Below, in pieces: positions 7,135 through 12,604 of a DNA stretch of 12,604 bases. Where the stretch lies: positions 1-12,604 of the forward strand of contig CAZDVP010000050.1 of assembly GCA_964508865.1 (NCBI GenBank), written 5' to 3'. A program made the translations under genes and the position numbers. The stretch's first letter is position 1; each line of letters opens with the position of its first letter. This DNA is from UBA3263 sp964508865. Its GTDB lineage: Bacteria > Bacteroidota > Bacteroidia > Bacteroidales > Muribaculaceae. Under the pieces are notes generated by a model, which made no database searches, was not told where the DNA came from, and saw only the letters and a program-made list of their open reading frames with translations.

Positions 7135-7209
7135 TCACTCTCCCTAACAATATTTAACAACGCGCGCGCGTTTAATAAAAAAACGTTTTTACCCCACGAC
7201 CAATCATCA
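7135..7209. other. Gap with two short palindromes, possible operon boundary
   Basis: This 75-bp gap holds a 14-bp perfect palindrome made of alternating CG (AACGCGCGCGCGTT, 7159-7172) and, 6 nt on, a 12-bp palindrome (AAAAACGTTTTT, 7179-7190). The first could act as a weak hairpin before an AT-rich stretch, and the second could be a protein-binding site. No TAnnTTTG promoter element is seen on the + strand. Whether a promoter for the polysaccharide genes lies here cannot be decided by eye. Confidence 0.4.
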
Positions 7210-8046
7210 ATGAAACTTAAAAGCCTACTGATTGCCCTGGTTCTGACTCTTGGTCTGAGCGGCTGCTCGTCGAAGAAAACAGTGCTTCCCTATTTCACCG
7301 ACCTGCCCGACAGCGGGGCTGTGGCCACCGGAGATTTCACCGTAAAAATTGTGCCCGACGACGAACTGCTCATCAACGTTTCAGCCGCCGATCCGGCTGC
7401 AGTCGAGGACTATACGATTCCCTACCAGCACCCGCGGGTTCGCGATTTCAACACCGAATCGGGCGAAACCCCCGAAAGCGCCATGCGCAGCCGCCGCTCG
7501 TCGAACCTGCAGTTGCAAACCTACCATGTCGACGCCGCCGGCTTCATCAACTTCCCGGTTCTGGGCAAACTCCATGTTGCCGGCATGACGCTCAACGGCC
7601 TATCGGACTACCTGGCTGAAAAAATAGGCGAAACGGTGGTTGACCCGCTGGTAACGGTTGAACTGGTCAACTTCCACGTAAACGTTATGGGCGAAGTCGT
7701 TAAGCCCGGCGTTCAGCTCGTTAACCGCGAGCGCTATTCGATTCTCGACGCCATAGCCGCCGCCGGCGACCTCACCCCCTTTGGCGAACGCAAACGCGTT
7801 TTGCTGGTTCGCGAAGAAAACGGTCAGCGCACCTATCACTACCTGAACCTCAACGACTCGCAGCTGCTTGAGTCGCCCTATTTCTACCTGATGCAGAACG
7901 ATGTTGTCTACGTTGAGCCGAACAAAGTACGCTCCGCCAACGCCTCAACCGACCAGGAACGTCAGTTCCGCCTGTCGATGACCTCCGTTATCGTCAGCGC
8001 CGCATCGGTAATCGCCACCCTGGTCATAGCCCTATTCATCAGATAA
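7210..8046 (+). CDS. Wza-type polysaccharide export outer-membrane lipoprotein
   Basis: The 278-residue protein begins with a lipoprotein signal peptide (MKLKSLLIALVLTLGLSGC), with lipobox LSGC and the lipidated C19. A poly_export domain follows (about 45-145): IVPDDELLINVSAADPAAV, then the HVDAAGFINFPVLGKL and LAEKIGETVVDPLVTVEL segments typical of the family. A SLBB-type domain comes next (about 155-235): VNVMGEVVKPGVQ, SILDAIAAAGDLTPFGER and the closing NDVVYVEPNK. A C-terminal hydrophobic helix (about 257-277) would span the outer membrane, as in Wza and most Bacteroidales homologues. The family forms the channel through which capsular or exopolysaccharide leaves the cell. Its neighbour is the Wzz-type partner, 18 nt downstream, which fits a Wza-Wzz export pair. 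Confidence 0.92.
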   Translation: MKLKSLLIALVLTLGLSGCSSKKTVLPYFTDLPDSGAVATGDFTVKIVPDDELLINVSAADPAAVEDYTIPYQHPRVRDFNTESGETPESAMRSRRSSNLQLQTYHVDAAGFINFPVLGKLHVAGMTLNGLSDYLAEKIGETVVDPLVTVELVNFHVNVMGEVVKPGVQLVNRERYSILDAIAAAGDLTPFGERKRVLLVREENGQRTYHYLNLNDSQLLESPYFYLMQNDVVYVEPNKVRSANASTDQERQFRLSMTSVIVSAASVIATLVIALFIR

Positions 8047-8064
8047 TTCCCCAACCCAACAGAT

Positions 8065-9630
8065 ATGGAAGAAAACAAGTCGGAATTCATTGATTTCAGA
8101 GCAATTCTAAAGCAATATCGCAAAAACTGGTATTGGTTCGTGATTTCGCTGGTTGCGTGCGTAACAGTAGGCGCGCTGGCAACCGTGCTCATCAAACCTA
8201 AATATGAGGTCAAAGCCAACATCATGCTCACCGAGCAGTCGGCCGTCGAGAAATTTCTGGGCGGCGGCCTAAGTGGCGTGTCGCAGCTCTTTGGCGGCAA
8301 CTCCAGCGCCGAAGACGAGATTCAGATAATGACTTCCCACTCCGTTCTGGAATCGGTTGTTAAAGACCTCGGCCTCAACGTTTCAACCTTCCGCCGCCTG
8401 GCCCCGCTGACCTACCTTCGCCAGACCGAACGCATGCCGTTGGAGCTCAGCGTCAACGACCGGACTATCAACGTCGACACCCTGCGCACATCAATCTGGT
8501 TCGCCGTCAAGCTGGCCGACAACGGAACCGCCGAGTCGATTCTCGTAACCTCGCCCGACTGCAAAAAAGACCTGTATAGCGGCAGCAACGTCAAGCTCCC
8601 CGCCACTCTGAAAACCATTTACGGCACCTTCACCATAGCGCCCACTGAACATCTGACCGCCGAAAGCGCCGGCAACAAATACCGCATCATCCTCCAGAGC
8701 CCGGGCAATGCCGCCGAAACCCTGCGCGACCAACTCAACATCGACCTTGCATCGAAACACTCGCAGATTGTTGAAATGCAGATGTATACCGACAACGAGC
8801 AATACGCAATCGACGTTCTCAACCAACTCATTGCCAACTACAACGAACGTTCGCGCCGCGACAAGGATATTGCCAACTCCAACACCGCCCGCCTGATTGC
8901 CGAACGCCTTCAGGCAGTGCGCGCCGACCTGATCGACACCGAAGCCGAGCTCGCGTCCTACAAGAAAAACGAAGGCCTCGGCATGGTTGAAGCCGACGCA
9001 CCCTCATACTATGAGCGCATGGGCGAAGCTGAAAAGGGCCTGACCGCCCAGCAGGTGCAAACCGAAATGATTCGCCTGACCCTGCAGCTGGCCCGCGAAA
9101 GCGCCAAAGACAACAGCCTGATTCCCCCCATGGGCGAAAAAGACGGCTCAACGGCGCTGATCAATTCCTATAACGCGCTGATTATGCGCCGCGCCTCGAT
9201 CGAAAGCGCCTCCAAGGCCGACAACATTGCCCTGCAGCGCCTCGACGAGCAAATCAACATGGTTCGCAAAAACCTGATTATATCGCTCGAAAACGCAGTT
9301 GAAGCCTCGCTGAAACTCGAAAAACAATTCCGCGACATCTACGACCGCGCCCGCGGCTCGGTCAACAGCCTGCCCGGAGTTGAGCAGAGCTTCCGCAAAA
9401 TCGCCCGCGACCAGGCCATTGAGGAGCAAATCTACGTTTTCCTGCTCCAGAAACAGGAGGAAACCAACGTGCTCTTCTCCAACCTCAATCCTAAGGCGCA
9501 GATTATCGACGCCGCCTACTCGCTGAACGAGGACGAATCAATTTCGCCGGCAATCATAATCTTCATCTCCATATTGCTCGGCCTGCTGATTCCGCCAACC
9601 TTCATTTTCATCCGCAACCAGTTTAAGTGA
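8065..9630 (+). CDS. Wzz-type polysaccharide chain-length/co-polymerase protein, no kinase domain
   Basis: The 521-residue inner-membrane protein has one membrane helix at about 22-43 (WYWFVISLVACVTVGALATVLI) after a short cytoplasmic N-terminus, and a second at about 495-515. The long periplasmic part between them starts with a Wzz domain (KYEVKANIMLTEQ; EDEIQIMTSHSVLESVV) and continues as a helical, probably coiled-coil region (about 250-440). A GNVR-type segment (LPGVEQSFRKIARDQAIEEQ, then IYVFLLQKQEE) lies near residues 437-470. Proteins of this class set glycan chain length and link polymerase to the export channel. The protein stops about six residues after the second helix, so the cytoplasmic Walker-type BY-kinase domain found in Wzc-like members is absent. 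The stop overlaps the next start by 4 nt. Confidence 0.9.
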   Translation: MEENKSEFIDFRAILKQYRKNWYWFVISLVACVTVGALATVLIKPKYEVKANIMLTEQSAVEKFLGGGLSGVSQLFGGNSSAEDEIQIMTSHSVLESVVKDLGLNVSTFRRLAPLTYLRQTERMPLELSVNDRTINVDTLRTSIWFAVKLADNGTAESILVTSPDCKKDLYSGSNVKLPATLKTIYGTFTIAPTEHLTAESAGNKYRIILQSPGNAAETLRDQLNIDLASKHSQIVEMQMYTDNEQYAIDVLNQLIANYNERSRRDKDIANSNTARLIAERLQAVRADLIDTEAELASYKKNEGLGMVEADAPSYYERMGEAEKGLTAQQVQTEMIRLTLQLARESAKDNSLIPPMGEKDGSTALINSYNALIMRRASIESASKADNIALQRLDEQINMVRKNLIISLENAVEASLKLEKQFRDIYDRARGSVNSLPGVEQSFRKIARDQAIEEQIYVFLLQKQEETNVLFSNLNPKAQIIDAAYSLNEDESISPAIIIFISILLGLLIPPTFIFIRNQFK

Positions 9631-11036
9631 CCCCTACCGCAGAAACAAAAATCCCCACGTTCCGTGCGCCTGCCTCCAAATGGTGGCAGGCCATAGGCTT
9701 TTGTTTCCTGCTGGCCATGATTGGCTTGCGCATCTACCCGCTGCTGCTCGTCGGGCTGATGTTCTTCATCTGGGTGTGGCGCAACGACCGCTACTACTTC
9801 ATGGTTGAAATCATGCTGCTCATAGGCAGTTTCGGCATGGTGCCGTTCAATGTGTTTCCGATCCGCATTGCCGACATTTGCCTGCCGCTGAGCCTGTTTG
9901 CGATGTTCATTTATCGCAAAACGCCTGCAATCAAGCGCATAACGCTGGCCATGATAGCCTATTTTGCGGTTGTTATTCTGATTGCATCAACCTCGCTCGA
10001 ATCGATGTCGGTGCAATTCTACAGGATGCGCAACTACTTCACCATCATGCTCTTCTTTATTCCGCTGCTGATTTTCGCCAACAAGGCCTTCAAGTGGGAT
10101 AAATTCTTGGATGCGCTGACGGTGCACACTCTGGTGATTTGTGCGTTCTACATTATCGACACCTACATTGTTGGCGGCTACATACTCTTGCCCGATACCC
10201 ACCCGGGCGGCATGGAATCAACGATTTTCGACCCCTACTATAGCAACTTCGGCATCCGCCACTGGCCGCAGGGACTATATGTGCTGGTGCCGCTGGTGCC
10301 GGCGCTAAACTACGGCAAGCTGCGCTTTTCGTGGCTGCAATGGCTGATTATTATCGGAGCTCTCTATGCGTCGAAAACCAACTCGCTGCTGTTTGCGCTG
10401 ATTATCTGCTGGGTGTTTTTCCGCCCCGGGCTCAAAAAAGTCGCGCTCTACAGCGCCACTGCAACAGTGCTGATTATTGGCGGCTACTTCATTGACCGCG
10501 CAACCGGCGATAACCTCCGACTGGCCTCAAACATCGACCAGTTCTCGGCGCTCGAAGCCGCGCAAGACGACGAAGACCTGGCCGAGTTCGGCACCGGCCG
10601 CATGGCCCAGATTCTGCCCAAGTGGGAACTCCTTTCCGACATGCACCGCCTCCACATCGGCTTCGGATTCCTCCACCCCAAACTCTCGACCAACCCAAAA
10701 TTCCAGATACGCAACGACTATTATTCCGACATCAGCCAGGCCGACGAAGTGGCCACCGAAGTGGAAGTAACGCAGGTGCAAACGATTCTCGACATCGGCT
10801 TCATCGGGCTGCTGGCCCAGACGCTGTTTTTTGTCGGCGTATATTTCATTATCAGGCGCATGCCCCAGGCAAACTACTATCTCTGCACCGTTGTCGGCAA
10901 CTCGTTTCTGGGAATAGGCGGTTTCGCCGGCTTCACGACCATTCAGGGGCTTACGCTGCTGGCGTTTATTCTCGGCGCCGTTTTGTGTGCCAACAAGCCG
11001 CTGAGCCTTCAACCCTCTAAACAGCTGACCGAATGA
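9627..11036 (+). CDS. Wzy/WaaL-type O-antigen polymerase or ligase
   Basis: The 469-residue protein is strongly hydrophobic, with about ten to twelve membrane helices. A large hydrophilic loop (about residues 285-385) lies before the last helices and contains FGTGRMAQILPKWELL and HIGFGFLHPKL. This arrangement, with a late extracytoplasmic loop, is that of the O-antigen ligase/polymerase superfamily, which joins undecaprenyl-linked repeat units or transfers the chain to an acceptor. Sequence alone does not separate the two roles. A Wza-Wzz pair directly upstream favours a polymerase (Wzy). The start is a GTG at 9627 overlapping the stop of the Wzz gene as GTGA, and the end overlaps the next gene as ATGA, so expression is likely coupled to both. 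Confidence 0.82.
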   Translation: MTPTAETKIPTFRAPASKWWQAIGFCFLLAMIGLRIYPLLLVGLMFFIWVWRNDRYYFMVEIMLLIGSFGMVPFNVFPIRIADICLPLSLFAMFIYRKTPAIKRITLAMIAYFAVVILIASTSLESMSVQFYRMRNYFTIMLFFIPLLIFANKAFKWDKFLDALTVHTLVICAFYIIDTYIVGGYILLPDTHPGGMESTIFDPYYSNFGIRHWPQGLYVLVPLVPALNYGKLRFSWLQWLIIIGALYASKTNSLLFALIICWVFFRPGLKKVALYSATATVLIIGGYFIDRATGDNLRLASNIDQFSALEAAQDDEDLAEFGTGRMAQILPKWELLSDMHRLHIGFGFLHPKLSTNPKFQIRNDYYSDISQADEVATEVEVTQVQTILDIGFIGLLAQTLFFVGVYFIIRRMPQANYYLCTVVGNSFLGIGGFAGFTTIQGLTLLAFILGAVLCANKPLSLQPSKQLTE

Positions 11037-11788
11037 TACCCAAAATAATCCACTATTTCTGGCAGAGCCCGGGTCCGATGCCTCGCAAACTTCAGGATTG
11101 CCTCGCGTCGTGGAAAAAATATTGTCCCGACTTTGAATTGCGCTGCTGGACCGGCAACTCGCTGGGCGACGAAACGCCCCAGTGGGTAACCCAGGCGCTC
11201 GAAAACAAGAAGTTCGCCTTTGCGGCCGACTATATGCGCTACTATGCGCTCTATCATTTCGGCGGTATTTATATGGACACCGACGTTGAACTGCTCCGCC
11301 CGTTCGGCGATATGCTCAACGCTCCCTATCTGATGGGCCACGAATCGGTCGGAGAATCGATTGAATCGGGCTTCCTGGCTGTTGAGCCGGGCAATCCGTT
11401 CGTAAAGGCCATGCTCGACTACTACTCCGGCCGCCCATTCGTTAAACCCGACGGCACGCTCGACATGCGCGGCCTGCCCGACATCATTGCTGAAATTTTC
11501 GAGAAAAACGGCATTAAGGTGCGCAACGTTGAAACGCCCGCCGAAATCACCAATGCCGACCCCAAAGTGCTCTGCGTGCTGCCGTCGGACTATTTCTCGC
11601 CGATTTCGCTTCAAACCTATGCGCTGACCCTGACGCCGCGAACCGTTACGATTCACCATTTCCTTGCCTCGTGGAAGCCGCGCCGCTTCCGCCTCAAAAA
11701 ACAGCTGCAGCGCGCCCTGGGCCCGAAAATCACCATGGCAATTATCCGCTGCAAGGACTTCATTCTCAACCGCACTCCAGTAAAATGA
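11033..11788 (+). CDS. GT32-like glycosyltransferase (DXD sugar-binding family)
   Basis: The 251-residue protein starts with IPKIIHYFWQS, the hallmark opening of the Gly_transf_sug/capsular polysaccharide synthesis family. The block FAADYMRYYALYHFGGIYMD leads into the DTD motif at 82-84 (D82, D84), which binds the metal and nucleotide sugar. It is predicted to be a cytoplasmic, retaining, GT-A-fold transferase adding one sugar to a lipid-linked repeat unit; donor and acceptor cannot be read from the sequence. The C-terminus is basic (KPRRFRLKKQLQRALG) and may touch the membrane. It is the third gene in a run of coupled polysaccharide genes, with 4-nt overlaps (ATGA) at both ends. Confidence 0.9.
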   Translation: MIPKIIHYFWQSPGPMPRKLQDCLASWKKYCPDFELRCWTGNSLGDETPQWVTQALENKKFAFAADYMRYYALYHFGGIYMDTDVELLRPFGDMLNAPYLMGHESVGESIESGFLAVEPGNPFVKAMLDYYSGRPFVKPDGTLDMRGLPDIIAEIFEKNGIKVRNVETPAEITNADPKVLCVLPSDYFSPISLQTYALTLTPRTVTIHHFLASWKPRRFRLKKQLQRALGPKITMAIIRCKDFILNRTPVK

Positions 11789-12604
11789 CCTCGACTGACT
11801 CCATATTTTCCAAGGTTCTGACCGTTGGGCCGTCGCGCAAAGCGCTGGCCGGCATGGCGTCGGTTCTGAATATCTATAGCGACCTGCTCCCCGACTTCCG
11901 CCAGCTCACCTCCAACAGCACCCGCGGCTTCATTCCCGGCCTGTTTGCGCTGAGCGGCACGCTGCTGCGCATGCCCATCGAGCGAATGCGCGGCCGCAAG
12001 ATTCTGCATGTCCACGTTGCCAGCGGCAAAAGCTTCGTGCGCAAACGCCTGATTCTCAGCTGGGGCAAGCTGCTCGGGTTCAAGCTGATTTACCACTGCC
12101 ACGGCGGCAACACCCAGGACTACTTCCGCCGCATAGGCATTCCGCGCGCTCAAAAGGTGCTCAACCGCTGCTCAACCATAATTTCGCTGTCGAAAACCTG
12201 GCAGGACTATTTCAACACCACCTTCCGCCACCCCGACGTCAGGATTCTCCATAACCCGCTCGTGCCGGCCAAACGCATTGTCCACCCCGAAAAGAACACT
12301 CCGCTGCGGCTGCTGTTTCTGGGCAACCTGGTCGATGCCAAAGGGATTTTTGACCTGCTCGAGGTGATTGCCGCCAACCGCCAGCGCTGGAAAGGCCGGG
12401 TTAAACTCACCATTGGCGGCAACGGCGAAAACGAGCGCCTGCTCAATTTTGTGCGCGAAAACAAAATCAAAGACCTGGTTGACTTTCTCGGCTGGGTCGA
12501 CGGCGACAAAAAAGAACAGCTATTTGCCGAAAACCATGTATTGATTCTTCCGAGCTACATCGAGTGCCTGCCAATGTCGATTCTCGAAGCCATGGGCCAC
12601 GGAA
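11785..12604 (+). CDS. GT4-like (GT-B) glycosyltransferase, 3' end cut by window
   Basis: An open frame begins with ATG at 11785, overlapping the stop of the GT32-like gene as ATGA, and runs without a stop to the window edge (273 codons visible). The N-terminal half has KILHVHVASGKSF and KLIYHCHGG, typical of the acceptor domain of GT-B enzymes. The C-terminal half has LLFLGNLVDAKGIFDLLEVI, a glycine-rich IGGNGENERL, and the E-x7-E pair E260/E268 in IECLPMSILEAMGHG, where the nucleotide-sugar site lies. These are marks of glycosyltransferase family 4 (group 1). The sequence ends just before the usual hydrophobic strand after the E-x7-E motif, so perhaps 80-120 residues are missing. It probably adds a further sugar to the repeat unit of this locus. 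Confidence 0.9.
   Translation, partial: MTSTDSIFSKVLTVGPSRKALAGMASVLNIYSDLLPDFRQLTSNSTRGFIPGLFALSGTLLRMPIERMRGRKILHVHVASGKSFVRKRLILSWGKLLGFKLIYHCHGGNTQDYFRRIGIPRAQKVLNRCSTIISLSKTWQDYFNTTFRHPDVRILHNPLVPAKRIVHPEKNTPLRLLFLGNLVDAKGIFDLLEVIAANRQRWKGRVKLTIGGNGENERLLNFVRENKIKDLVDFLGWVDGDKKEQLFAENHVLILPSYIECLPMSILEAMGHG

Overview
The window looks like a chromosomal segment of a Bacteroidota bacterium, most likely a GC-rich member of the Bacteroidales such as Muribaculaceae or a relative. The evidence is a promoter of the Bacteroidetes type (TTTG, 20-nt spacer, TAACTTTG), an almost complete absence of Shine-Dalgarno sequences, a tRNA without an encoded CCA end, a NusA lacking the C-terminal repeats of enterobacterial NusA, and a lipoprotein/Wzz pair typical of Bacteroidales surface-glycan loci. 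The family-level assignment is inference only.

Left part (1-4971): the 3' two-thirds of tRNA-Glu(UUC) is followed by a perfect 10-bp hairpin terminator. A strong promoter and a short leader that can fold into a terminator-like hairpin come next. Then follows the classical rimP-nusA-infB operon for 30S maturation, transcription elongation/termination and translation initiation. InfB (IF2) carries an unusual 74-residue Pro-Lys-Glu rod, an Asn/Ser/Asp microsatellite tract and a basic, Asn/Gln-rich linker ahead of its conserved GTPase core.

Middle (4968-7134): folK (folate biosynthesis) starts at a TTG that overlaps the infB stop codon by 4 nt. folK in turn overlaps by 11 nt a membrane-anchored sulfatase-fold enzyme of the LTA-synthase/phosphoglycerol-transferase type. 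These two genes are probably read through from the rimP-nusA-infB transcript. The enzyme keeps the metal and nucleophile positions of LtaS but seems to lack two phosphate-binding residues.

Right part (7210-12604, open at the edge): a surface polysaccharide export/assembly cluster in the same direction. It encodes a Wza-type outer-membrane lipoprotein, a Wzz-type chain-length regulator without a tyrosine-kinase domain, a Wzy/WaaL-type multi-membrane polymerase or ligase, a GT32-like sugar transferase with a DTD motif, and a GT4-like (GT-B) glycosyltransferase cut off by the window end. The last four genes are joined by 4-nt stop/start overlaps (GTGA, ATGA, ATGA), so they are probably translationally coupled. 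A 75-bp gap with two short palindromes (7135-7209) is the only candidate boundary between the housekeeping block and the glycan block. No flippase or initiating sugar-phosphate transferase is visible, so the glycan locus probably continues to the right.

All genes lie on the + strand. No gene-free stretch exceeds 300 bases. No mobile element, CRISPR array or clearly unknown gene is present. The most notable points are the leader hairpin, the repeat tracts in infB, the joining of translation genes to surface-glycan genes, and the altered active site of the LtaS-like enzyme.
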